Shown: positions 31,180-38,680, numbered from the stretch's first letter. The stretch is DNA of 42,072 nt from Gammaproteobacteria bacterium (GCA_027021445.1 JALUUH010000081.1:1-42072), one strand, 5' to 3'. Notes: generated by a model not told the origin, from the sequence alone. Translations and numbers: made by a program.

Positions 31180-31569
31180 ATGGCTGGTAATACACAAGAT
31201 TTCCTACAAAACCGTGATCCAGGTGATGAATGCGACCATAATGAGAATTCTTACAAGTGCTTCTGCGGAAGCGATATGGTTATAAAAGACGCCGGCAATA
31301 TTCATCTGGTATGTAAAAATAAGAACTGTTATTTCAGCAGCGTTCATGTCCCGGAAACAACGGTAGAATACCCAAACGCAGGTATGGAAAAGGCATACAA
31401 AGATTTTAAAGAGAGAATGCAAGATTACTTGGAGTGTCCTGATTGCTTTGGAAAAGATGTTGAGCTCGTAACGGCTATAGGCAAATTCGGTAAATCAAAA
31501 ATTTTTGCTCTTTTTGCTGTATCAAAATGCTGCAATATGACTGTAATGGTTGATTATATCGTGGATTAA
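31180..31569 (+). CDS. protein with two zinc ribbons
   Basis: 129 residues. First ribbon CFCGSDM ... CKNKNC (residues ~28-50), second CPDCFG ... CC (residues ~88-118). AAGG 7 bases before the ATG. Not recognised. Confidence 0.55.
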   Translation: MAGNTQDFLQNRDPGDECDHNENSYKCFCGSDMVIKDAGNIHLVCKNKNCYFSSVHVPETTVEYPNAGMEKAYKDFKERMQDYLECPDCFGKDVELVTAIGKFGKSKIFALFAVSKCCNMTVMVDYIVD

Positions 31570-31594
31570 CCTTTTAGAGATTGAAAATTAGATT

Positions 31595-31729
31595 ATGATC
31601 GATTACATTTTTAACATGACGATGGGTGATCTCCTTATTACCGCCTCATCAATCATATTAAGTCTCGGTTTAGCTACGTGTGTCATAATTCTCTACTTTG
31701 AAATTAGAGACAAGTTGAATAAGCCATAG
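31595..31729 (+). CDS. micro membrane protein, 44 residues
   Basis: One long membrane segment (LLITASSIILSLGLATCVII, residues ~12-32) and a charged end (EIRDKLNKP). No clear ribosome site. Confidence 0.45.
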   Translation: MIDYIFNMTMGDLLITASSIILSLGLATCVIILYFEIRDKLNKP

Positions 31730-31749
31730 AATTGTTTTGGAGACGGGTT

Positions 31750-32085
31750 ATGAAAGACGGGTTTCTTCCTATTATAGGTAAATGGAAGTATCGCAAATCT
31801 CCTTATTTCAGTATATTAGTTGGTATTAGCCAAACAAAAGCTGTATATCTTGATGACATTCCCGTTGAATGGGATGAGTATATCCACACAGATGTTGTTG
31901 TTTCGCTTCAGAAACCCGGCCATTTTTTCGCCGTCATTGAGAAATCTTATGAGTCACGCTTTGCTGTTCGTTATAAACTAGCTGAGTTAGAAGTTGATGC
32001 TTGTTTGGAATTAAATAAAAGCTGTTTAAAGACAACATTCGGATTTGTACCTGATGCTTTTTTCATCGTCAGAAATGGAAAGTGA
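31750..32085 (+). CDS. unknown protein, 111 residues
   Basis: ATG 31750 has GGAG 7 bases upstream; an earlier TTG is unlikely. Beta-rich, OB/SH3-like feel (FLPIIGKWKYRKSPYFSILV, VVVSLQKPGHFFAVIEKSYE). Unrecognised. Confidence 0.5.
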   Translation: MKDGFLPIIGKWKYRKSPYFSILVGISQTKAVYLDDIPVEWDEYIHTDVVVSLQKPGHFFAVIEKSYESRFAVRYKLAELEVDACLELNKSCLKTTFGFVPDAFFIVRNGK

Positions 32086-32106
32086 AACAGCTTTTGATAA
32101 AGTAAC

Positions 32107-32742
32107 ATGATCGCTGATTACAAAGATTCGGGGCATGGAATTTTGAATGTTTCGGTAAAATATCCATCTCTCAGGTATATAAATGAGTTCATCAGATTAA
32201 AATGTGCTACAGACTTATTGGAACTGGAAGTATTCCCCAACGCCAAAGAAATTACAGAATCTTTCGCATCATGGAATGCTGTCAGGAAGCACCTATGGAA
32301 ACGGGGTTTTAGTCCAGATCGAAATTTGAATTGCTATGTGATCGGAGATGGAACAACGCCACGAACCGCTGCATTGGTAGCCTTTGTAAGCAATTTCCAT
32401 GTTTTTTCCATAGACCCAAATTTAAGATGGAAGGAAAAATACCGTAATATAAAGAGGCTTACAATTTGTCAATGCAAAATAGAGGATTACGGCAAGCTTC
32501 CTGATAATTCACTAATTTTGCTGGTTCACAGTCACGCAGATCCAAACAACGTATTGAATGCTCTGAATAAAGAGTGCAGCTACGGCATCGTTGTTATACC
32601 TTGTTGTGTTCCGTATAACTCATTCGATAAAGAAGATAGATTAACCAAAATTGCCGATTACGAAGATTGGGGGATTCATTCTCCAGAGAGAAAAGTTAAA
32701 GTTTATGTTCATTACGGTTCTAAACGAAGTATAGCGTCATGA
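32107..32742 (+). CDS. Rossmann-fold protein, SAM-methyltransferase-like
   Basis: 211 residues. Residues ~76-105 give a nucleotide/SAM-binding look: LNCYVIGDGTTPRTAALVAF (glycine loop after a beta strand) then VFSIDPNLRW (acidic residue at the end of strand two). The middle has a further strand ILLVHSHADPNN. No catalytic motif for a defined substrate. ATGA overlap with the next gene. May modify DNA, RNA or a small molecule. Confidence 0.5.
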   Translation: MIADYKDSGHGILNVSVKYPSLRYINEFIRLKCATDLLELEVFPNAKEITESFASWNAVRKHLWKRGFSPDRNLNCYVIGDGTTPRTAALVAFVSNFHVFSIDPNLRWKEKYRNIKRLTICQCKIEDYGKLPDNSLILLVHSHADPNNVLNALNKECSYGIVVIPCCVPYNSFDKEDRLTKIADYEDWGIHSPERKVKVYVHYGSKRSIAS

Positions 32743-33356
32743 GACAGCAGAAAAGAATTACTAAGAAACGTATAATTGAATTTCTTGAAATGATTGGAAA
32801 AAAAGAGAAGCGTAAGTTTAAAAGGGAAACCTACGTCGTTTGGGCCAGCAAGGTTGACGGTAGCTATATTTGCTCCGATGACTTCTCAGTAAAAGATTTT
32901 TACTGGGTTCCAAGGATGTTATTAAAACTCGGAATAACGGAGCAAATCCAGAACTCAAAAAACGACCCGAACAGAGCTGCAAATATTGGTTTTAATCCTC
33001 AAGAACAAAAATGGTATGGATGGTCGTATCGGTCAATGTCATACGGTTTTGGTGTGGGTTCTAAAGTACGCAGAGGAGACATTGCTTATAAACCCACTGA
33101 TCCAGATGACTTTGCAAGAGACGTAGTCGAGTTCTGGAAGGAACCTTTTAAAGACAATGTCAGAGCGGTTATTGAAAAGGACGGTGTTAAGATAGAATGG
33201 GAGTATAACAAAAGACACAAAAACAAGGAACTAATTGGAAAGACAGGTTCAGTTTTCCACCATTTTCCTGAACATTGGGGGCGTGGCGAATGGGAAGCCA
33301 AAACGCTTGAAGACGCAAAACAGATGGCAATTGATTTTGCAGAGAATGTGAGCTGA
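32739..33356 (+). CDS. conserved phage protein of unknown role
   Basis: 205 residues. Basic N-terminal helix (ITKKRIIEFLEMIGKKEKRK). The central FNPQEQKWYGWSYRSMSYGF, then GVGSKVRRGDIAYK is a motif I recognise from several phage proteins without known function. The C-terminus is a helix with TLEDAKQMAIDFAE, resembling a small ssDNA- or protein-binding module. Coupled to the previous gene. Confidence 0.55.
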   Translation: MRQQKRITKKRIIEFLEMIGKKEKRKFKRETYVVWASKVDGSYICSDDFSVKDFYWVPRMLLKLGITEQIQNSKNDPNRAANIGFNPQEQKWYGWSYRSMSYGFGVGSKVRRGDIAYKPTDPDDFARDVVEFWKEPFKDNVRAVIEKDGVKIEWEYNKRHKNKELIGKTGSVFHHFPEHWGRGEWEAKTLEDAKQMAIDFAENVS

Positions 33357-33429
33357 CGCAGATATGAGTTGTACAAAACGATTGCCAAATGTACAGGAGC
33401 GATAAAACCTGAACTAACAGGAGTTGAAC

Positions 33430-33645
33430 ATGGACAGTATGAGAGTCTATCAAGTTCACGTGAAGACGACAAACGCTATGAAAGACACTACTACAAATAA
33501 CTGGAAAGATAAGAATAGAGAATATTTTGATTGTGAAAATGGTGTGCTTTACGTCGTAACAAACGATCCAAAAAAGATTTACGATAAATTTTCAAAAGAA
33601 ACAGTAATCAGCATTACAGATATTGGTGTCGGATATGCCTTATAG
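33430..33645 (+). CDS. small protein, unknown
   Basis: 71 residues from ATG 33430 (AGGAG 6 bases upstream). Beta-alpha pattern (RVYQVHVKTTNAMKDTTTNN, NGVLYVVTNDPKKIYDKF). Overlaps the next gene by 11 bases. Confidence 0.5.
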   Translation: MDSMRVYQVHVKTTNAMKDTTTNNWKDKNREYFDCENGVLYVVTNDPKKIYDKFSKETVISITDIGVGYAL

Positions 33646-33994
33646 TCTTTTGGTTATAGTTGGGCTCATTCTTATATCGCTATATCTTCAATTTCGGGAC
33701 GGTAGCAGATTCCGTCTACTTTTTAAATATATATTGGCTTGGCTGGGCATACTCATTCTGGTTCATGAGTTACCTGTCTTTTTTGGTGATCTTTACGTAG
33801 ATGGGGAGTTATTCATAAACGGCGAATACATTAGCAAAGAGTTTATAAGCTCTCCAGAAGTCAAAAAAATGCTCAATATGCTGCGATTTGAAGAATCTTT
33901 AGCATTTTCACTACCGTTCTGGGCTTTATTTTTAATGTTCGATTGCCTTATTTGGTATTCTAGAGAAGAGAAAAATTTCGTAATGAGACCGTAA
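33635..33994 (+). CDS. membrane protein, 119 residues
   Basis: Three membrane segments: LLVIVGLILISLYLQF, LLFKYILAWLGILILVHE, SLAFSLPFWALFLMFDCLIW, with an external ~50-residue loop. Followed at once by the structured RNA at 34010-34112. Function unknown. Confidence 0.55.
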   Translation: MPYSLLVIVGLILISLYLQFRDGSRFRLLFKYILAWLGILILVHELPVFFGDLYVDGELFINGEYISKEFISSPEVKKMLNMLRFEESLAFSLPFWALFLMFDCLIWYSREEKNFVMRP

Positions 33995-34009
33995 GCAAGC
34001 ATCAATACA

Positions 34010-34112
34010 CCCCTGGCAGCGTCAGGATAAACCTGAGCCATACGTACGGCCGTATCGGCTCCCGAGGCGCATAAAATGAAGCCGCTTGCGCTGATAGGGA
34101 ACGCTGCCGGGG
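34010..34112 (+). ncRNA. structured RNA, four-way junction candidate
   Basis: P1: CCCC-T-GGCAGCGT (34010-34022) pairs with ACGCTGCCGGGG (34101-34112), 12 bp with one bulge. P2: CAGG-ATAAA-CCTG (34023-34035). P3: AGCCATACG (34036-34044) with CGTAT-C-GGCT (34051-34060). P4: CCC (34061-34063) with GGG (34097-34099), plus inner GC pairs. It is GC-rich in an AT-rich setting, with no open frame. It ends ~21 bases before the ATG at 34134, so it may control that gene. Strand not proven; no known RNA class matched. Confidence 0.55.
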
Positions 34113-34133
34113 ATAATTTATTGCGATTATATT

Positions 34134-34394
34134 ATGAAAAGACCAATCGAAGATGAGTTTGGTATAAATACGATCCTCATTAAGAGAGATGGCGATGGCT
34201 TTCTGGTAAGTTCTCCGGACGTGCCAAATATCTACGCCTACGCTCCGAATGTTAGAAAGGCAGTAACGGACTATTTGCATGAGCTGAATGAACTATGGCT
34301 TGACCCGTTTTCAACCGATGATAATAAGCTGTCAGAAGAGTGGCTTGAATTAAAGAACAAATTGAGAGAAAACATAGGGAGACGAAAACAATGA
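34134..34394 (+). CDS. HicB-like (UPF0150-type) protein
   Basis: 86 residues. INTILIKRDGDGFLVSSPDV then PNIYAYAPNVRKAVTDYLHE follows the HicB/UPF0150 half-RNase-H-like pattern (strand, YxVxxPDLPG-like turn, helix). There is no HicA toxin next to it and no DNA-binding tail beyond a basic end. No ribosome site; a structured RNA lies just upstream. ATGA overlap with the next gene. Confidence 0.5.
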   Translation: MKRPIEDEFGINTILIKRDGDGFLVSSPDVPNIYAYAPNVRKAVTDYLHELNELWLDPFSTDDNKLSEEWLELKNKLRENIGRRKQ

Positions 34395-34549
34395 ATAATT
34401 TGGCTCCGTGGTATGTTATACTTTGGCGGTTACTCTTTCTACCTATATTATATCTTGGCCTTATCATTACTTTTATTGGGTTACTTCTTATTTTTGGAAA
34501 AAGAGAAGCAAAAGAATTTTGGATGGATAACTGCCCACGTCCCAAATGA
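34391..34549 (+). CDS. micro membrane protein, 52 residues
   Basis: Hydrophobic stretch from residue ~8 to 36 (VILWRLLFLPILYLGLIITF, then IGLLLIFG), then basic KREAKEFW and NCPRPK. Coupled on both sides by ATGA. Confidence 0.5.
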   Translation: MNNLAPWYVILWRLLFLPILYLGLIITFIGLLLIFGKREAKEFWMDNCPRPK

Positions 34550-34734
34550 AAGTTCTAGATAACCTTTTGCTTATTTTGCTTGTTATCGTTCTCTTTGTTT
34601 CATCGTATCTTTATGAAAGTAGACTGGTATCAAGAGCAAGAGGCGAGAAACCGAAAAACGATGTTGCATTTGTAGTCTCTACCGTTTCGGCACTAGTATT
34701 AGCAGTCTATTTCTTTATCAGGATAGTGTTATGA
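34546..34734 (+). CDS. small membrane protein, 62 residues
   Basis: Two membrane segments (LLLILLVIVLFVSSYLYE; FVVSTVSALVLAVYFFIRIV) with a basic inner loop (RARGEKPKN). Unknown role. Confidence 0.5.
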   Translation: MKVLDNLLLILLVIVLFVSSYLYESRLVSRARGEKPKNDVAFVVSTVSALVLAVYFFIRIVL

Positions 34735-34761
34735 CCAGCTAAATTTTATGACGGAGAGAAA

Positions 34762-35310
34762 ATGAAGCCTATTACTATAACTTTGCAGCCTCCAGTTACA
34801 GAATACTGCACGAAATGTGATTATGAAGCGTCAAAATCGTTTGCAAGTAGACCCAGTGTTTGCCCTAAATGCGGCGAAAAATATGCTATCAGCAAAGGGC
34901 CAAAATATCCAGAAGAAGGCCTTATATATGTATACAAAGATAAAGGAAAGTTCGATTTGCTATCTCCAAACGATGAACTATATAACTATGTGTTCTTACA
35001 TGTTCCAGGGGGGAAAAGAGAGTATTCTTTTATAGTGCATTTTGATATCGAAATTGACGACCCTTATAATCCGTTAGAAGTTGCGCATACTTTGAGAAAT
35101 ATGGTCAATAGGGAATATTTATTTTACAGTAGAAAACGTGAACTAGATGAGCTAATAACTATACTCGAATGCGAAGAAGTAATGGAAAAGCAAAAGGAGC
35201 TTGTAATAAAGAGACGCTTCCTGAATTTGTTATATCACCTATACGAGATGCTGCATTATCATCCAGGCTTGAAAGACGAAGTTAACGCTATTACAGTAGA
35301 ACAAGTGTAA
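34762..35310 (+). CDS. zinc-ribbon protein with helical tail
   Basis: 182 residues. N-terminal ribbon CTKCDYEASKSFASRPSVCP, then KCGEKY. A middle beta part (KFDLLSPNDELYNYVFLHVP) and a helical C-terminus (ELDELITILECEEVMEKQKE). GGAG upstream. Not recognised. Confidence 0.55.
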   Translation: MKPITITLQPPVTEYCTKCDYEASKSFASRPSVCPKCGEKYAISKGPKYPEEGLIYVYKDKGKFDLLSPNDELYNYVFLHVPGGKREYSFIVHFDIEIDDPYNPLEVAHTLRNMVNREYLFYSRKRELDELITILECEEVMEKQKELVIKRRFLNLLYHLYEMLHYHPGLKDEVNAITVEQV

Positions 35311-35340
35311 GGCATAGGATAGCAGAAGACAAAGAGGTAA

Positions 35341-35451
35341 ATGCACAGAGAAAGCGATTATCACTCCTTTTCGGGGAGTTATACAGGCGGAAAATCGTTG
35401 GAGAGCTCTTGTTTCGAGGAAAAAACAATGAAATTAAATCGATCAGTTTAA
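35341..35451 (+). CDS. possible small protein, 36 residues
   Basis: AGAGG 3 bases upstream of the ATG. HRESDYHSFSGSYTGGKSLE then SSCFEEKTMKLNRSV. Composition is plausible but too short for a firm call. Confidence 0.35.
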   Translation: MHRESDYHSFSGSYTGGKSLESSCFEEKTMKLNRSV

Positions 35452-35502
35452 ATCTAGATGTAGAAAAGTAGAATAAAATAGAAAAGCAAGATAATATAAA
35501 TA

Positions 35503-36363
35503 ATGAAAACAATGCATCTCTTCTCTGGTGCTGGCGGCGGTCTTTTGACTGATTTAATTCTCGGACACGATCCAGTTGTGGCGGTAGAAATTGATAAATT
35601 TTGCTGTGATGTTCTAAAAAAAAGGAAAGAAGATGGCTGGTTTCCAAATCTGCATGTGTGGGAAGGAAACATCCAAATGTTCGACCCATCCCAATGGCAA
35701 GGAAAAGTGGATTGTATTCATGCAGGGTGGCCTTGCCAGGATATTAGTGTTGCTGGGTCAGGAAAAGGTATTCAAGGAGAAAGAAGTGGATTGTGGAAAG
35801 AAGTTGTCCGCATTGCTGGCATTATTCGACCACAATACTTGTTCTTGGAAAACAGCCCAGCAATCACTTATAGAGGACTCAATGTTGTTATTACGGACCT
35901 TGCCAGGTTGGGGTATGATGCAGTCTGGGCGGTTATACCAGCTTCCGCAGTTGGTGCGCCACACAGACGTGACAGATGGTGGTGTCTTGCAAAAGCGGCC
36001 GACTCCAAATGCGAGGGATTACAAGGGACAACCAAGAAAGGGAACACGCAGCCGTGGTGGGCGCCGTTCATCCTTACTGGCAGCAGTGAGATATTGGCCA
36101 ACGCCGACAGCGTCGATGCATCACGGTTGGCATCCGAACATGAAAAGAGCTTCGACAGACGACCGATTGGATTATACAATAGAGCGGGAGGCATATCAGA
36201 ATTCAACTGGTGGAAGATTGAATCCAACGTGGGTAGAGTGGCTCATGGGGTGGCCAATAGAGTGGACAGAATTAAAGCGTTAGGTAATGGGTGGGTACCT
36301 TTACAAGCTGCTTTGGCGTTTGTATTGCTTTACAAATTGATTAATTCTGCCCACGAAGAATAA
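35503..36363 (+). CDS. DNA cytosine-5 methyltransferase
   Basis: 286 residues with the C5-MTase motifs in order: I FSGAGGG (residues 7-13), IV GWPCQDIS (catalytic Cys 78), VI LENSPA (115-120; usual ENV, Glu 116), VIII GAPHRRDRWW (151-160), and IX-X ESNVGRVAHGVANRVDRIKA then LGNGWVP near the end. The region between VIII and IX is short, so target recognition must be compact or atypical. Probably protects phage DNA from host restriction. No matching endonuclease nearby. A second frame over the same DNA also looks coding (35633-36283). Confidence 0.9.
   Translation: MKTMHLFSGAGGGLLTDLILGHDPVVAVEIDKFCCDVLKKRKEDGWFPNLHVWEGNIQMFDPSQWQGKVDCIHAGWPCQDISVAGSGKGIQGERSGLWKEVVRIAGIIRPQYLFLENSPAITYRGLNVVITDLARLGYDAVWAVIPASAVGAPHRRDRWWCLAKAADSKCEGLQGTTKKGNTQPWWAPFILTGSSEILANADSVDASRLASEHEKSFDRRPIGLYNRAGGISEFNWWKIESNVGRVAHGVANRVDRIKALGNGWVPLQAALAFVLLYKLINSAHEE
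35633..36283 (+). CDS. +1-frame protein inside the methyltransferase gene
   Basis: From ~35800 to 36283 the frame one base on from the methyltransferase reads as a recognisable phage protein: SWKTAQQSL, LPGWGMMQSGRLYQLP, RPTPNARDYKG, RYWPTPTAS, GGRLNPTWVEWLMGWPIEWT. I know this pattern from proteins annotated in phages and near methyltransferases. SWKTAQ lies over the catalytic LENSPA, and LNPTWVEWLMGW over motifs IX-X. Expression could come from ATG 35633 (216 residues) or by frameshift from the methyltransferase. It may instead be a shadow that looks conserved because the other frame is. Confidence 0.5.
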   Translation: MAGFQICMCGKETSKCSTHPNGKEKWIVFMQGGLARILVLLGQEKVFKEKEVDCGKKLSALLALFDHNTCSWKTAQQSLIEDSMLLLRTLPGWGMMQSGRLYQLPQLVRHTDVTDGGVLQKRPTPNARDYKGQPRKGTRSRGGRRSSLLAAVRYWPTPTASMHHGWHPNMKRASTDDRLDYTIEREAYQNSTGGRLNPTWVEWLMGWPIEWTELKR

Positions 36364-36420
36364 AATACCTCTCTGAGTTTGGGATCAGATAAAATAAAAA
36401 AACTGGAAAAGCAAGATGAG

Positions 36421-36768
36421 ATGAAACTTTGCTATGTAACGGAGTGTCTAGCTTATTTTACTAGTCTTCCTCTGGAAAATCAGTGGGGAGACGATTGGGA
36501 TGACGTGCCGTATGAGTATAACGCCGGTCCTCCTTATCACGACGAAGGCTCCAATACAATTAAAATTATGGCGTACATGGGTGATTTTCTCTTGCCTTGT
36601 TCCGGTTATATTAACAGCCCCTACAGCGTGGAAGATATTAATAAAGGTAAAGTTCCGTGGTTGAGAACTTTTCTGGATAATTTTGATTTTCTTCTTGCCG
36701 GAGCAACTGTTGATGAATTTATTGATTTTGTAAAACGGAATGGCGGCCGTATCTTTAAAGAAATATGA
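36421..36768 (+). CDS. conserved phage protein, unknown
   Basis: 115 residues from ATG 36421 (an earlier TTG is possible). LAYFTSLPLENQWGDDWDDV then PYEYNAGPPY, followed by MAYMGDFLLPCSGYINSPYS, is a pattern I recall from phages of several hosts. No assigned role. The C-terminus has a helix TVDEFIDFVKRNGGRI. The A-rich leader (gaaaagcaagat) resembles that of 35503. Confidence 0.65.
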   Translation: MKLCYVTECLAYFTSLPLENQWGDDWDDVPYEYNAGPPYHDEGSNTIKIMAYMGDFLLPCSGYINSPYSVEDINKGKVPWLRTFLDNFDFLLAGATVDEFIDFVKRNGGRIFKEI

Positions 36769-36823
36769 ATAACAGGATCAGCTATTAAAATCAAGCAGAA
36801 CAACAAAACAACGGAGGAATACA

Positions 36824-37897
36824 ATGATTACCAGGCTATATCCTATTCCGACGGGATTTTTGTTTGTCGGCGAATATTCAAAGGGCGAATTAGAGACTCT
36901 ATCTATCGGTGATTACGGAAAACAGAAGAACATAAAAGCTGATTTTCTTGGTTACAGAAAAGAAATTAACGGGGTTGAGAACGGTTGGTGTATGCCTCTT
37001 TCTGAAAAATGGGTTATCACGGTAAGTACACAGTACGGATGCCCGATGAAGTGTAATTTTTGCGATGTGCCTAATGTCAATTTTAAAGGAAATGCCACTT
37101 TCGACGATTTACGCCGGCAGTTTTATAATGCTATTAGTTTATTTCCGAGTGTAAAGTATACAGATCGTTTGAATCTTCACTATGCAAGAATGGGAGAACC
37201 TATATTTAACCGTAATGTCTTTGATTTTAGTATCTGGCTCCGTAAAAACAAAAGACAGATACAAAATGAAACTGGTCTGCGAATTGAAGTGCTTCATCCT
37301 GTTCTTACAACTTCTCTACCGAGAAAGTTTAAAGAGCTGGAAGATCGTATTATAGAATGGTGCGAGATAAAAAACAACTTGTATTGCGGTCAGGCGGGGC
37401 TTCAGTTTTCTATAAATTCAACAGATGAAAAACAGCGTACTGTAATGTTTGGGGATCAGCAGTTGCATCTTGAGGATCTGTCAGAAATCGCAGAGAAAAT
37501 GCCTGAACCTCTGGGAAGGAAATACTGCTTGAACTTCGCCTATTCAACAGATTTCAAAATTGATGCCAGGAGGCTATCCAGTCTTTTCGACCATAATAAG
37601 TTCATGGTAAAGATTACGCCTATTCACAACAACAATGCTTGCAGAGCCAATAACATAAAAACAGAAAAAGGTTATGAGAGTTATCAACCCTACCGGCGTG
37701 TGGAAGAAGATCTCAAAGAAGAGGGTTTTGATGTTATTGTTTTTGTCCCTTCGATAGACGAAGAAAAAGGGCTGGTAACATGCGGTAATGCTGTACTCGG
37801 AGGAAGTACTTTACAAATAGATACATCAATCATCAAAATAAGAGGAATCGACAATGACTCTCTTGGTGTATCCAGGCAGATTCCAACCACCGCATAA
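36824..37897 (+). CDS. RlmN/Cfr-like radical SAM enzyme
   Basis: 357 residues; GGAGG just before the ATG. Radical SAM cluster motif C-x3-C-x2-C as CPMKCNFC (Cys 73, 77, 80). Further RlmN-like marks: HYARMGEPIFNRNVFDFSIW (GEP at 124-126), GLQFSINSTDEKQR (in place of SLHAxxDExR), KITPIHNNNACRANN, and near the end GLVTCGNAVLGG with Cys 320 where RlmN has the methyl-carrying Cys of its ACGQL segment. RlmN/Cfr methylate adenine C2/C8 in rRNA or tRNA. A phage version might alter ribosomes or tRNA. Substrate not known. Overlaps the next gene by 44 bp. Confidence 0.7.
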   Translation: MITRLYPIPTGFLFVGEYSKGELETLSIGDYGKQKNIKADFLGYRKEINGVENGWCMPLSEKWVITVSTQYGCPMKCNFCDVPNVNFKGNATFDDLRRQFYNAISLFPSVKYTDRLNLHYARMGEPIFNRNVFDFSIWLRKNKRQIQNETGLRIEVLHPVLTTSLPRKFKELEDRIIEWCEIKNNLYCGQAGLQFSINSTDEKQRTVMFGDQQLHLEDLSEIAEKMPEPLGRKYCLNFAYSTDFKIDARRLSSLFDHNKFMVKITPIHNNNACRANNIKTEKGYESYQPYRRVEEDLKEEGFDVIVFVPSIDEEKGLVTCGNAVLGGSTLQIDTSIIKIRGIDNDSLGVSRQIPTTA

Positions 37898-38309
37898 AGG
37901 CCATTTTAAAGCTATTAAAACCTGCCTGGAGAAGTTTCCTGACGCAAAGATAATTGTATCCATAGACGTAAGAAAAAAAGACGAAAACAATCCATTTACT
38001 CTTGAGTTTAGAAGGGCTATATTTGAAAAATATTTATCCGATTTCATTGATTGCGGCCGTGTCGTAATTAGCTGTCATCGCTGTAATGAACTATCAGTAA
38101 ACGGATGCTTAACAGCAATTAAAGACTGTTATCCTATTGCCGATGGTATAATCGCAGGAAAAGATAGGGCTCCTTTATTCAGAAACTTCGGCTTTAACGT
38201 TATAGAAATACCAGAAAGATACTATAATTTGTCATCATCCAAAATCAGAGAAAAGATAAAAAACAAGAACAAGATAACTACTGATTTATACCAATCCTTT
38301 TGCTGCTAA
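37854..38309 (+). CDS. NMN/nicotinate-nucleotide adenylyltransferase-like protein
   Basis: 151 residues. Nucleotidyltransferase marks: VYPGRFQPPHKGH (HxGH, residues 6-17) and the C-terminal NLSSSKIREKI (in place of ISSTxxR). The size fits the NadM-type NMN adenylyltransferases that phages sometimes carry for NAD rebuilding, but glycerol-3-phosphate or pantetheine type transferases share the fold. No Nampt or PRPP enzyme in the window. Start lies inside the radical SAM gene, so the two are likely translated together. Confidence 0.7.
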   Translation: MTLLVYPGRFQPPHKGHFKAIKTCLEKFPDAKIIVSIDVRKKDENNPFTLEFRRAIFEKYLSDFIDCGRVVISCHRCNELSVNGCLTAIKDCYPIADGIIAGKDRAPLFRNFGFNVIEIPERYYNLSSSKIREKIKNKNKITTDLYQSFCC

Positions 38310-38342
38310 ATCAGACAGAAAGGATCAAAAAGGAGTCTGACT

Positions 38343-38588
38343 ATGTTTTTCGTAAAAGCCTTGAAGAGTTTATCCGGCGTATATGAACGTGGTAACACTT
38401 TGTTGGTACTGCATGTTGATTCATCTTCATCAGACGAATGTGTACTTTTTTTTGTCGCTACAAAAGACAACAGCTCCACATGGGTCGCCAGCGACGAATG
38501 TAAATTTGCAGGTGTGCTCGGAATGATCTTCCGAGAATCCTCTTCGAGGAAGCCAGGAAGATACTTTATGGAAGCAGAAAATATCTAA
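38343..38588 (+). CDS. small beta-rich protein, 81 residues
   Basis: AAGGAG ~8 bases before the ATG. FFVKALKSLSGVYERGNTLL, then ECVLFFVATKDNSSTWVASD. Looks like an SH3- or Tudor-like barrel. Unrecognised. Confidence 0.55.
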   Translation: MFFVKALKSLSGVYERGNTLLVLHVDSSSSDECVLFFVATKDNSSTWVASDECKFAGVLGMIFRESSSRKPGRYFMEAENI

Positions 38589-38633
38589 CACATCAGCAAG
38601 TAGACTTGAGCTTTTACTCATGAAACCTTTATT

Positions 38634-38680
38634 AAAATATAAAATCCAGTGAGATGAAATGTAGAGAAGAAAGAACAGTA
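38634..38680 (+). repeat. imperfect ~45-bp repeat, copy A
   Basis: aaaatataaaatccagtgag and the following bases match 39686-39730 at roughly four of five positions. The preceding bases read like the end of a gene (LLKYKIQ stop) homologous to the end of 39270-39716 (LLSKYRIQRDGV). Marks a recombination scar or gene remnant. Confidence 0.55.

Noticed and set aside
33086-33472. 128-codon minus-strand frame over 32739-33356
   Set aside because: Antisense to a conserved phage gene; S/L/P-rich shadow composition.
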